From NCBI RefSeq assembly GCF_014633365.1, contig NC_068344.1, forward strand, positions 32,119,170-32,183,169: DNA of 64,000 nt, given 5' to 3'. The notes below the pieces were generated by a model. The model was not told where the DNA came from. It saw nothing but the letters and a program-made list of their open reading frames with translations, and did no database searches. Source of the stretch: Diospyros lotus. Lineage: Eukaryota; Streptophyta; Magnoliopsida; Ericales; Ebenaceae. This document shows positions 23,300 to 35,900 of this stretch, one piece after another (positions within the stretch are counted from its first letter, which is position 1; each line of letters starts with the position of its first letter). The position numbers were made by a program, and so were the translations under genes.

Positions 23300-26200
23300 T
23301 GTAACGCTCCACTATTTTCAAGCGTGCGTTAATTCGAAATTTTGAAAATATATATATATATATATTTTTAATATCAAATACACAACATAAGTCTCTTGAT
23401 ACACGTACCTTCATCATAATCATTTCCCGATAATCTCGTTCGTACTTTCTTAGCATATCAAAATTAAAAATTAATAAACTAAGACAGGTATTATCAATTA
23501 TATCAGCGGAAGCAAGATCGAAACCTTAATGATATATAACTGATAATTCCTTTTATAATAACCAATTCGATGTTTCACATGAAAATATCAAAATATTACA
23601 CAACGTCTGAACATAGTAATCATAGACAAAAACCTATGAAAACTAAACATAGCAGCTACATCTCGATGACGTTCTTTCCCTTGGCGCCACTGCTTTCACC
23701 TGGAACGTTTGAATATTTCAGGAACATAGTCCAAGTTAGATGCTGAATCATCTAAGTGAGAGTTCAAAACATTTTCATGCAGATATGCAAAACCATATAT
23801 AAAACCGATAAATCCCGACATATCCCAGCCTAAGAGAATCCCACATAGCACTTAGCCCTAACCGGGAAAAATGCAATCTCTCTAAAGGCGACACGACCAC
23901 ACCGACCCATTGGCAAACCAATCTTGTCTAAGAAGGACGACCTCGACATATGAACTTGGGAATCACCCCATTGTTATTGTTAGGCTTTACACTCCTACTC
24001 AAAAGCATTCCAAAACCCAACGCAACCTTAGCCCCAAGAGTGTCACATCAGCACTATCTCTGAAATCCACGACACATCGGCCTTAATGCTATTGCTCAAA
24101 AGAACATAGGGTGATGTCCACTCTCAGCCCCGCCACTTGAGCCAACAATCGGGGTGGTGTCCACTCTCAGCCCCACCACTTGAATACCGTAGGGTGAAGT
24201 CCGTCTCAGCCCCGTCCCAAGTGGGTCGCATAGCATTAACCCTTGGCGCGCATTCTGAGTGCTGACACTCGAGAGCTACGTCACAGGTTAACAACCCACG
24301 TCCCACATGGACAAAACAAGATGCCAATGCCGAAAAATCATAACATGCATAAAATCAAAATCTTAATGTATGCAATTTACTGTACGAAATTCAATGCATG
24401 TGTAAATAACCGTTTGGACAAACCATTACAATAAACCAAGCCATAGGGATGAACACTCACAGTAAACCATTCATATGCCACAAATGAGTTTTTCGATAGA
24501 ACCACTCACCTTGGGCTAAATTCAAGATTCCTCGAAATGTGTGCCAGATCGACCTCGATTCTCGTGCCAGGCGCTCACTAGTTCAACCTCGAGCTTTAAT
24601 GATACCCTAGACATCATATGCATTCAAAGGGAAATCAATATCTATTTTTCCAATTTTCTCATTATTTTTCTCTAATTTCTTTATATTTTTCTCTCGATAA
24701 TTTCAAGTAAATACCTCTTCAAGCATTTTTTCTAAATTTTTCTCCAAAAAAATTCATAAATCAATATTTATAAGCCTATGGAATTTTATGGAAATTTTCC
24801 AGATTTTTCTCCTATTTTCTCAAATTTCCATAATTACTTTTCCTTGAGAATATTTATTTCTCATTGATTTCCTTCGAATCTACTTCAAGAAAAATCACTA
24901 AAACTTATAAAATAAATTCCTTATACTTCTGGAATTTTCTCAGAATTTTATAAAAATCCCTCATATTTATTTTCTATTTACCTTTCCCTTTAAAAATCTA
25001 AAATAATTATCTTCTCAAGAAATTTCCAGGATAAAAATTCATTAAAATAAACTATTCATTTTCCTTGAATTTATGGATATTTTTTAAGAATTTTATTTCC
25101 TTTAATTCTATTTTTTCTCGAATTTTCTATATTTTCAACATTTAAAAAATACAAAAAAATACATTCGGTCATTTTCTCAGGCGACGGCAACCGGCGACCT
25201 ACTCCGATGGCTGATCCGACAACCCCACCTTGAAGCTCTCCTCAAGTCGATCATAATGGCACCCTTACATGGCCGAAAAACTCACCGAAAATAGCCCGAT
25301 TGGACGATTTACAGTTCGGCTCCGACAAAGCTTTGCGTTTTCTGGCGAGCCAAATTGACCTTCGATTCGAACTCCGATTGACATGAAACTTTCCAGATTA
25401 GTTACCCATAACCTCGCGACCAAAAAGCCCTTATTAGATCCTTCGATCGTTCACTCTACAATCCGATTTCACCTTCACTCGATATATATATATATATATA
25501 TATATACGGCCGAATGCAAAAACACTCCTATACTGCTCTAAAAATTCTCAAAATCTCCAAAATTGCTCACAACCTGGGGAACAAAAGCCCTTTATCCCCG
25601 ACCTCTAATTCGCTCCCAAAAGTGAGAAATCTAAAGTAAAATCTTTGATGCAAACCCTCACAAAAACTCGGCTATTTATATCCAAATTCGTCCGTTTTTC
25701 TGACTAATCAAAGGCCATTGCTTCGCCCCTACGCGACCTTGGCCATGCCCTGTCGAAGAACAGCTGCAAATCTCTGGATTTTTTGGCCACAAATCGGGGC
25801 CAGATCTATTATTTCTGAGCAAATTTTTGAAAATTGCACTTTAGCCCCTTAGAAACTTTCTTTTGCATTTTGGCCCTTATCCTCAAGCCCCTGATCTTTC
25901 TAGCACCATCACTAAAATCCTCAATATTGGTACTTCTCATTTCTCCCTTGAAACTTCTGAAAAATTACCGTTTTGACTTCTCTCGGGCAAATTTAGAAAA
26001 TTACACTTAGGCCCGATTGATCATTTTGACCTCAAATCCACTCGATTCAACCTGAAACCACTTAAGGGTTGTTCTAAACATCAAATATTAGTCCTAGACA
26101 CACTCCATTGATTTTTCGGACATCGTCTATAACAATTCGGTAATACGACCTGATTGACAGTTGTATTTTTGTTGTACCGAAAACTGTTTCCGATCTCATT

Positions 26201-26406
26201 TCTTTTGATGCCATAATTCTTTTCTTGGGACGCTTGTTACCGATGTACCATTTTATTTAGACATCTAAGTCCCGGGGTACTCCCTCTAACTAATTCGGTC
26301 GTCCAAAACTACGTTATTGTACTCTATAGTCTCATTTTTTTGCAAATTACATTTATGCCCTTCATTAAATACCGTTTATATCCTCAAACCATTCCTGGGT
26401 ATTACA
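23300..26406 (-). mobile_element. Chromovirus-type (Ty3/gypsy) solo LTR
   Basis: Ends are TGTAACGCTCC at 23300 and GGGTATTACA at 26406, with imperfect 5-bp flanks ACTAA / AATAA. The internal box GCGGAAGCAAGATCGAAACC near 23500 is shared with the LTRs at 44167, 56383 and 62368, and the 56383 copy sits directly against chromovirus pol. No coding sequence lies inside, so it is read as a solo LTR in minus orientation. Confidence 0.7.
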
Positions 26407-27313
26407 AATAATATATTAGAAAATGGAGAAGGAATAGAACAGGAAGGGGAGGCGCACAGAATTAAGAAGAACGAAGTAGGGGCGGCTTGGGACTTCTTTC
26501 CACCATTTTCTTTAATTTCTTTTCAGTTTTCATCATTTTGCGTGGCTAATTTTTTATAGTTAATTTTAAAAAATAGAAGCCTCATAATCAATAAAATTGT
26601 GAGATTTAATTTATTTTTATTATTCAGTTTATATTTTGAATATCGAATGTTTTTTTGTACCTATCTTCATAATTGTCTCATTTAATTATTAAGAGGTGTA
26701 CTAGTTTATTATTCATTGCAATCTACTACTAAGTTAGATATCAAATTCGTAATTGTTTGATCTCTCTAATTTGTGAAGCAATTAAGATTTAATAATTTAT
26801 TGTGTCAGAAATTATTAGATCTTAGGAAGAACGCTCAACTAAATTAAATACAACCGTTCGTACTTGTGTTGTTTAGTTTCATTGATCTCCCTAACTCTTA
26901 AGGCTACTACTAGATTAAACCTTTAGGGCTTGTCTTGGGTTATTTAGTAGTTAACGTTGATTAGATTGCTTGTTTTCTAATTAACTATGACTAAGGAGAG
27001 ATAAGAAAATAGTTTTAACGGTGAATATTCAGAGTATGAATTGACATATATTTGTATCGATGATCAGTTGTAAGATTCCGATGGTAGATGTTGACTTAGA
27101 CCAAGTTTTCTTCTTTTGATTGATTTTGATATTTCAATTTGAATTGTTCCTTGGTCATTTTTCTTAAAATTGTTTTCGTTAAACTCAACCCCTCCATCAT
27201 TGTTCACGTAGCATAAAATTAGGCTAGATACATTTCGTGAGAACGATCTTTACTCGCACTACTACATATATTTTTTGGAGTATAGGTCTTATTTTTGATT
27301 GCTTGCAACAGCA
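26407..27313. other. Probable retrotransposon remnant
   Basis: AT-rich sequence ending in CGTGAGAACGATCTTTACTCGCACTACTACAT-like text near 27236-27268, which resembles the LTR end region of plant Ty3 elements. No ends, target repeat or coding region were found, so the class is uncertain. It joins DUF247 copy 2 at about 27314. Confidence 0.35.
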
Positions 27314-27713
27314 CACCAGCAACCTCCAATTTGGGAACCGTCAAATAGTGCAAAAGGTCCAGCAAATGTGCATGCTTGAGTACTTCGGATAAAGGGACAT
27401 CCTCTTTGAGCTTCAATGGCGAAAGGGCCTTGCAAAAATCCATCAAAATTGAAGGCAAAACAGTGTCAGTCAGGTTTGGAACACGGCAGTGAAATGACAA
27501 GATCTTGCTCAAGACAAAGAACGAAACTTGGTTCTCCGGCATATCATAACGTCGCTTAGGATGGCATCGCTAGCCAGCTTCCTGCCACCAGAGTCGACTA
27601 AAAGCGCTGTGGTAGAGGAGAGATCGGTTTCCTTTCTGCTGATGAATAAGTAAAGAAAATCAGTCAAGAACAGGCCATCAATGGCCATAATCCAAGATAA
27701 GGTATGGCCTTCT
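27314..27713 (-). pseudogene. DUF247 copy 2, middle piece (broken)
   Basis: This encodes the stretch HTLSWIMAIDGLFLTDF through LSKILSFHC to HLTVPKLEV, equivalent to about residues 120-245 of copy 1. A 2-nt insertion in the DVMI/LENQ region near 27542 shifts the frame. The right edge stops exactly at the target duplication of the Sirevirus (CTTCT at 27709-27713). Joining 27713 to 49122 would restore the uninterrupted LDIEG-HTLSW reading present in copy 1. Confidence 0.88.
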
Positions 27714-29087
27714 TGTTGAGCTAATTTATTCATATTAATTAAGTTTTGATGATTTACAAAAATAAAATTTTCAATATACAAAATATAGTATTTTTAATGA
27801 TTAATAAAAAGAGTATTTTTATTAAATATTTTAATTATAGTATCGAATTATGTTTAATTAATTTATAAAATATTTCTCATAACATGTGTGCTGCAAAAAA
27901 TATTATTTTCTATTAAAAATATTTTTTATATAATTTTTAGATTAATTTATAAAATATTTTCATAGTATATGTGTTACCAAAAATATTATTTTCTATTAAA
28001 AATATATTTTTTAATTTAATTTATTAAACATTTTTTGCATAAGTATATGTATTTTCAAAAATGTTATTTTCCATTAAAATTATTTTTCAAAGTATTTCTA
28101 AAATATATAAAAAATAATTTTGTGAAATTTGAACAAAAAAAATTATTTTTTCACTATTGCTACAGTACCGCTACAGTGCCCTCTCCAATAGTCAGAATTT
28201 TGACCGTTGCTTTAGTACACATTACCGTTGCTACAATATAGTTGACCGTTACTACAGTGAATTTGACCGTTGCTACAGTAATTTTCAGAATGCTTATAAA
28301 TACCTCCAAATTCATTTTGGAGAACATTCTTTGCACATATTGCCTATCCAAAGCACTCAAAAGCTCTCAAGCTAATTTTCAAGCATTCCAAATCTCTTAA
28401 AGATTCATTGCACATCCATCAAAGAGCTACAAGGTAAGAGGAGAAAAAGAGATCGCAAAGCCGAATCCGATCTTCTCCATTCAAATTGAGGTAATAATTT
28501 ATTAATTTATTTAAATATTATTGCCTTGCATATTTTGTGTTTAATTACTTATTTGTGTCCAAGTGTGGACAATTATTTGTGAACAATTAAATTATCATTG
28601 TGAATTGCATAGGTTTCCTAGAACCGTTAAAATCTAGGTGATTATAGTTTCCAATGTAAGCTAGGGAGAAAACCTTGGTGTTGGTGGTTTTCCTAGAATC
28701 CGTTGTAATCTAGGAGTGTATCTAGTTTCTAAGGTGAACTAGTGTGAAAACCTTGGTGAGATTAGTGGAACCCCAAAGGTGGTTGAGACATTGGGAGAGT
28801 GGAGCGGGTGTGTGTGGAGACACCGAACTACTATAAATTGTCTTGTGTCTTATTTATTTATTCTTACTATATCTTGTGGATTGCAATTTATTAATTTCAA
28901 AGTCACATATATATAGTTATAAAATCTTAATTTGTTTAAAATTAAATAATGAGAATTTAATTAAAAGAAAATAATTTATATATTCTTAGAAAAAATAAAT
29001 AATCAATAATATTTACTAAAAGGGAGAAAAAATTTAAACACTTAATTCACCCCCTCTCTTGAGTGGTCATACCTTAAGGGACTAACA
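27714..29087 (+). repeat. 5' LTR of the Sirevirus-type element
   Basis: 1374 bp, closely similar along its length to the 3' LTR. It contains three drifting copies of an ATTATTTTCTATTAAAAATA unit (about 27900-28090) and a cluster of ACCGTTGCTACAGT-like repeats (about 28150-28282). Confidence 0.93.
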
Positions 29088-29089
29088 AT

Positions 29090-29100
29090 TGGTATCAGAG
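29090..29100 (+). promoter_or_regulatory. Primer-binding site
   Basis: TGGTATCAGAG, complementary to the 3' end of initiator methionine tRNA, 2 nt after the LTR end. Confidence 0.9.
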
Positions 29101-29156
29101 TAGGCTTCTAAAATAGTTAAATCTTTAGTTTATACTTTAATTTAGAAGAGATCTAA

Positions 29157-30701
29157 ATGACCGCATTCACCAACCAACCTATAGCAGAAGGACCCTCACC
29201 TTCTAGACCACCACTCTTTGATGGCACAAATTTTGCTTATTAGAAAATGAGGATGGAGTCATATTTATTTTCAGTAGACTATTATTTGTGGAAAATAGTT
29301 AGAGATGGTTTTGTCACAACTTTAACTAAAGAAGATAAATGGATTGAAGAAGATATTAAAAAATATCAAATGGATCATAAAGCTAAATACATAATCTTTT
29401 GTTCAATCATTCCTAGTGAATATGAAAAATTATCTGCTTGTTCTACATCACATGAAATTTGGAGAAAATTAGAAGTAGTATATGAAGGTACCGATCAAGT
29501 AAATGATACTAAGATTAATCTCTTAATGTCTCAATATGAAGAATTTAAATTACTTTAAAATGAAAATATTAGTGATATGAATGGTAGATTTCAAAAGATT
29601 ATAAATAATTATAAAATGTTAGGAAAAATAATTTCAGAAGAAGATTAAATTAAGAAAATTCTTAGATCTCTAACAGTAAACTAGCAGCCTTTAATGACTG
29701 CTATTTCTCAAGCTAAAAATTTGAAAGAATTAAAGATGGAAGAATTAATAGGAACACTTCTAACTCATGAGTTAATATTAAACAAGACTAATGAAGATAC
29801 AAAAGGTAAGAAAACCTTAGTTTTAAAACTAAATAAAGAAACTGAATCTAGTGAAAAGGAAGAAGATGATGAAACAACCCTTCTATCAAAAGCATTTGCT
29901 AGAGAATAATAAGAAAGAGAGAAAATGAGCGTAGGAAAATACCTCCTACTTGCTTTAAATGTAAGAAGAGTGGGCATATACAATTTGATTGCCCGGAAGA
30001 TAAGAAAGAAAAGAAAGTAGAAAAGAAAAGATTTAAAAAAAAATTAAAAAAACATGCTTTCTCGGCATGGGATGCCGATGATTCATCTCAATCCGAAGAG
30101 GAACAAGCACAAATGTGCTTTATCGCTATAAGGAGAAGAAGAAGAAGAAGAAAAGAAGAAGAAGATATGGAGTTAGAAGAACTACAAAAGGCATACGGAG
30201 AATTTTACATAAAATATCAACATATTAAGAAAGAAGTAAAAACTATCAAGAAGAATCACAAAGAAGAAAATGAAAAATTAAAAGGGTAAAATAATGTCTT
30301 TAGAAGAAAAATCACAAGAACTCAACAAAGAGAATGAAGATAAATTAAAAAATCAATTAACTAATCTTTAAGAAGAAAATAAAATATTAAAAAGTAAAAA
30401 TAATAAACTATTAGTAGAAAATAATGCAATGGAGAAAAGTTTAGCCACATTAATTTTAAAGAAAAATTTCAAACCCAAACCAAGGTACGAAATATCTAAG
30501 AGAGAATGGAAACAATCTAGATGGAGACTCCAACCTAAGAGAAATAATATAGTACAAATGTGGATACCAAAAGGAGTGATACAAATAATGAATGAGTTAG
30601 ATCACAAAATTTTAAATGTTATTACTCATCCACATACATCAAGAATAGTTAAATCATTTGATCTTAATGAAGAAAGATTTAAGGGACCCACTTATAGATA
30701 G
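29157..30701 (+). pseudogene. Copia gag, decayed
   Basis: The frame opens MTAFTNQPIAEGPSPSRPP and runs through LFDGTNFAY then a stop where the family has Trp (TGG to TAG). It continues with KMRMESYL, IFCSIIPSEYEKLSACSTSH, EIWRKLEVVYEGTDQVNDTK and KINLLMSQYEEF, with further stops near 29556, 29646 and 29681. A CCHC zinc knuckle, CFKCKKSGHIQFDCP, lies at about 29951-29995. Lysine/glutamate-rich, coiled-coil-like text follows up to about 30700. At least one stop fits a G-to-A transition, as expected from long-term cytosine methylation. Confidence 0.85.
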
Positions 30702-30749
30702 ATATCCAAACCTAAAATGTGATCTTATCAAATATGTAGATGTGCGTGA

Positions 30750-31868
30750 GGACCACAATGGGTAGCAAATGATATATGGATAAGTGGATACTCACGTCAC
30801 ATGACTGGTGAGAGATCTATTTATAAGATCTCACTTTTAAAGATGGAAAGTTTGTCTCTTTCCAAGATAATGCCAAATAGTAAAAAACAAGGATATTATT
30901 TTTGTGGCATAAAAGATATATTAAGTCATGTAAATCCAAACCTAATCAAGAAAGTTTTGATCTAGTTGTCAGGCTTCCTAAAATGAAAATCAGTGAAGAA
31001 ATTTTCTGTGATATTTGCTATTAAATTAAGAGTCTAAATCTATGAGTGAAATATCAATCAGGAAGCATTTATAACTTTTACACTTAGATCTATTTGATCC
31101 TACATAGTCTAGGAGTTTGGGTGGAAAATATTATATGTTGTAATAGAAAATTTATCTAGGATTACTTGGTTGTGCTTTTGTTTTCAAATGATAAAAATTT
31201 TCAAATCTTTAGAAAGAAAGCTAAGAGAATTAGATGATAAAATTATCTCTTTAAGACAAGAATAATTTAGGTAAACTTCTCAAGAATTATAAATTTGTGC
31301 AAGATCATCCAATAGATCAAATAAATGGAGAAACAACTCAAGGTGTAAGGACTAGAGCATCATTGCATCCATATTGCAACAATGTAGTCTTCATATCTAA
31401 TGATTGAGCCAACTTGCATGGATCAAGTCTTAGAAGATGTATTTTGGATCAAAGTTGTGCACAATGAAGATTGAAAATTAGTTCCAAGTCCAAAATATTT
31501 TTTCTATATTTGGAACATAATGAATTTTCAAGAATAAATTAGATGAAAATGGAAATATAATAAGAAACAAGGCAAGGCTTGTAGACAAAGGATATTGCCA
31601 AAAGGAAGGCATCGATTTTGAAGAATCTTATACCCCTGTAGCTATGATAGAAGCAATTAGGATGTTTTTAGCCTTTGTCTCTCACATGATATTCATGTTA
31701 TATCAAATGGATGTGAATAGTGGATTCTTAAATGGCTACATAAATAAAGAGGTTTATGCGGGACAATCCCATGGGTTTGATGACCCTCACCTAAGGGACC
31801 ATGTTCAAAACAAAGAAATATCTCTCGAATTAGTCCAAGTCGATTTAATTAGGGATAATAAATCCATT
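30750..31868 (+). pseudogene. Copia pol remnant (protease, linker and N-terminal reverse transcriptase)
   Basis: SGYSRHMTG near 30783 is the Copia protease region, but the catalytic Asp of the usual D-S-G is not there. HPIDQINGETTQGVRTRASL near 31303-31362 is the link before reverse transcriptase. From 31527 the frame reads [43 protein letters not shown] and [19 protein letters not shown], the start of a Copia reverse transcriptase including the D of YQMDV. Integrase core, the YVDD region and RNase H are missing. Similarity ends around 31800-31870, where the LBD-bearing segment begins. Confidence 0.85.
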
Positions 31869-31889
31869 TGGGTAGGTTAGAATATTTAA

Positions 31890-32183
31890 ATGGAAAAATT
31901 TACAAATTTCATTTTTGTAAAAAAAAAAAAGGCTGACTTAGATAAGGAGTACTGTATTTGCCCTCACCCTCTTGCTCTCGCCTCATCTCTATTAATCACC
32001 CTCTCTCTCTCACTCTCCCATTGTCTTCCAACAAACACTACTGTAAATCACCAATTTCTTCGAAATCAAATCATCCGATCTTGAATCCAATCGAATTTTC
32101 ATCAAGAAAGTAGTCATCTCCCTCAAATCTCTTCATCTCTGGCATCTCCCTTGTTCATCGTCGTCTCTCTGCCTTTGGTATCT
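31890..32183 (+). other. Left part of the LBD leader segment
   Basis: CT-rich, leader-like sequence separated from its right part (41917-42517) by the CACTA insertion. CATCTCTGG(C/T)ATCTCCCTTG occurs on both sides (near 32137 and 42020), so the leader had an internal repeat before the transposon landed. A short A-run near 31920 may mark the junction with retrotransposon pol. Confidence 0.5.
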
Positions 32184-32199
32184 CACTACAAGAATTTGA

Positions 32200-32780
32200 G
32201 GGTTTTACCCACACACGTAAATGTGGGTAAAAATTACCTTATGTGTCAACTATAATTTTTCCTTACACATAATGCAAATGTCAAGATGTGTAGGTAACAG
32301 GTGGTAGAAAAAAACTTTTACCCACACATATATTTATGTGTGGGCAAAACTTAAGATATTACCCACACATATATGTGTAGATAAATATTTTTGTATATGT
32401 AGGTATTTTTATGTTGGGAAGTTGTAATTGTGACGTGGCTGATGATGTGGCTGATGACGTGTCTGATGACATGGCTGATGATGTGGCTTTAATTGAATAA
32501 TGATGTGGCATGACACGTGTATTTGTTTATGTGTAGGTAAAGTTAAGATTATGTGTGGGTAATAATATAAAAAATAATTTTCATATGTGTGGGTAAAAAA
32601 CATTATGTGTAGGTAAAAAAAATATTATGTGTGGATAATAATTTAAAAAAATTTAGAATATGTGTGGGTAAAAAAAAATTATAATGTGGGTAATAAATAT
32701 ATTATGTGTGGGCAATAATATAAAAAATAATTTCTATATGAAAGGATAATTTTTATATGTGTGGCTAAAAAACATATTAT
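32200..32780. repeat. Left subterminal array of the CACTA element
   Basis: Many copies of TATGTGTGGGTA and its reverse complement, spaced irregularly and in both orientations. In En/Spm elements such arrays bind the element-encoded protein. Confidence 0.85.
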
Positions 32781-32953
32781 GTGTGGATAAAACTAAAATT
32801 GTATATTTAAAATTTCAATTGTTAAAACATCAATTACAATATAGTTCAAATATATATGCATAAAAAAAGTCATAAAGTCACAAAACAAGCATAAAATCAT
32901 GAAGTCACCTAAAAAGTTCAAACATATATGAAAAAAAAGCATAAAACAAATTA

Positions 32954-35900
32954 TTAAATCTCGTCCCCAAACTCTTGTTCAGTAGAATGGAGGGAGTGGC
33001 TGGAGCTGGATGGGTCGAGACGGGAATGGCTGAGGCGAGATCGCCCTGAACTATGATCCGATGGTACATGTGGAGTGGATGGAGGAGGCATAATATTTTT
33101 CTCAATTAACACTTGTCGCAGCATGTTTACATCTCCCTGGAGCTCTCGAAAAAGAGACTTGTATTGGTTCAAATCTTCTACCAATTCATTGTAGGTTGGA
33201 CGACTAGACTCCTCACTAGTGCATGTTGTCCCAGAAGTGCTAGGAGATCGCCCCCAACCAAACAATCGAACAGATTGTCGTCCAAGGACCTTTTCTAAAA
33301 TATCTTTATCAGTCATTTTATCTGGAGGATTATCTCGCCTAATTAGCTGCATCATTTGTTCCTGTAAAAAAATGCAACATATTCTTAATCAACTATTTTT
33401 AAATTAAAAATATAGTCTCAATTATGCCAATGTAAAGCAATTAAATTTATAGGGTATATACTCAATTATGCCAATGTTTTTAATTAGTAATTAAAAACAT
33501 CTTCATGTGTCAACTGAAGGGATGATGAAGGTATCAAATGTAAGATATATGTCAATTTCCAATCTACTCTAGATGATTCCAAGAGTGTAGTTCTCATTTA
33601 GCTAAATTTGATAACATTCTATGTATTCTATGTAACGCCCCGTAAATGCCAATTTAATTTAATTTTGGGGTAATTTAAATTAAAAGAAATATTAAAATAA
33701 TTTGTTGTGATTTAATAAAATTTACTTATGTGATTTTAAGGAAATAAGAAATTAAAATAATTAATTAATTTGTTTTAGGAATTTCTGGAATTATAGGAAA
33801 ATTAAAAGAAATTCAATAATGGGATTTTCAGAAATTTCGGGAGTTAATGTAATTAATTAAGTGGGCGTTAGTGCAATTATCGGAAAGTTTCGGGTGCTGG
33901 CGTGTGTTGCAGAAAAGGGCTCAAAATCACCTTAAATATAATATAAGTCACATATAGGTTGAAGACACATGCGGGCGCGAGCGGTCGCGCGCGAGGCTGC
34001 CAGGCGGTGGACGCGGCTTCGAATCGCGGGGGCTGCGTGCGGGGGGGGGGGGGGGATTTTTGGCTGATTTTAATCAGCCACTGGACGTCCGAAACGACGT
34101 CGTTTCGGTGAGGCGGTGGCCTCCCAGTGGCTGGCCTGCGCGCTGCCACGTGGCCGCGTCTCCTCCGCTTATTTTTGGCCGCATTTAAGCCCGATTTCGG
34201 GCGTGATTTTGAGCATAGAAACAGTAGCAATTTTAGAGAAAAACCAGCGCGCGCACGGGAGAAATTGTGAGATTTTGGGGCTGAAAAATTCAGATTAAAT
34301 TGCATTTAATTCCAGATTTAATTATCCAGGTATGTAGAGCAGCTAGTAATTAATATTCTATACGGTCAGAATTTCATTTTTGCGTCCAATTTTGTTAATT
34401 TTAGCAATTAATTGGGATATTGCAGTTTGTATAAATTTTACCGTGTTGAGTCGAAACGAGCCTAAGGATATCTCTGTTAAGGCAAGTTCTTTTCACCCAC
34501 CTCGTCGTTACTTTCGTTATCAAATTATTTGGCCTCCCTTCGTCTGTTTCGGCTCGTTTATTAATTATAGAATTTTGAGTCGTTTGATTTAAATTTAATT
34601 TATGAAGGTGGCTTCGAGGATTTTATTAGTGTGAATTAATTTAAAATAAATGCGAGACTCGTTGGGATTTTAATTGTGGTGCGCCTACGTGGGATTTTAG
34701 GCTGTTAAATTATTTATATTACGCGGTTAGATTTAATTAATGCGAGCCATGGATTTATTAATCGCTATTAAACGTTTTACTTCGCAGCGGGAATGCAAGA
34801 AAGAGAAGAAACGGCCGTGTAAAGGCAAGCTCCTAACCCTCTCCTCGTGCTTTTCAATTCTCGTGAAAGACCCCGTGATTTCTCGTATTTAGTCTTCTCC
34901 CTTACTTTGTTTTGGCACTTAGCCTTATCTATTGAATTATTATTCATTTGTTTTAATTAAATTAAACCCGAGACTTCTAGCATTTTATTTGTTGTGAGCC
35001 TATGGGGGTTTGTACCGCCCTCATTCCTTTCGGAATGATGCTGAACCAGTTTGGGGACTAGGTTCCTAGACGTGAGGGTTTATTTACGATTTTATTGGGT
35101 TTACTTACAGTTTTCCTCAGATTTATTTATGGTTCGGTTAGAGCTATCGAGCAGTGGGGCAGGGGTCGATTGTTGGTGACGTTGGGGTAGACTATGGTAT
35201 GGCCCTGATGTGGACCGTCGGGTGGACACCCTTAGTCACTGGCCGTTGACCGGTGCCGGGCATTGCTGACTAGCTCTGTCGGTATGTGATTTACTGCATG
35301 ATTAGATATCTTGTATTACTGTTCATGATTTGATATGTACATGGGTACGGGATGCATGTTGGGATATTCATTTATTGAGTATGCTTGGACACGAACATTC
35401 TAGCTTGGTTAGGTTGCATCCAGCGCGGCATATGCATGGCGTGTGGTTTACTATGTGGGCGGAACATGGCCTGATGCCTGGATGTATGGGCGCCTTGTAT
35501 CACGTTGATGCTCACTACGCCATTGCATTTCTATGTGCATTGCATGGATACTGGTAGTATTTAGTTCTCGGACGGGAGTACCGTTCCGAGGGAGCCTATG
35601 GCTCGGTTGTTGGGAGTACCGACGGATACAGGTGACGGGAGTACCGGCCTGGGACAGCGCGCGCAGGTTTGTGGAGACATTTGTTGCCTTTCAGGGCAGC
35701 GGCAGGTTGGTATGGGACTTGGGTGCCAAGTGTCTTATGTGGGCCCCAAGGACCGGTATGTGCTTTTATTTTGTTATGCTATTGAGCTGTTGTGTTGTAG
35801 CGTCTCATGGCTTGTGTGTACCTGGGGGTTTATTTTGGGAAGAGTTTTTTGGTTATACTCAGCCTACAGCCTTTCTTTTCCTTATGCTTGCTGAGTCTCT

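Noticed and set aside
28143..28282. CRISPR-like short regular repeats
   Set aside because: The repeats are diverged, irregularly spaced, duplicated with the LTR and in a plant nuclear sequence.
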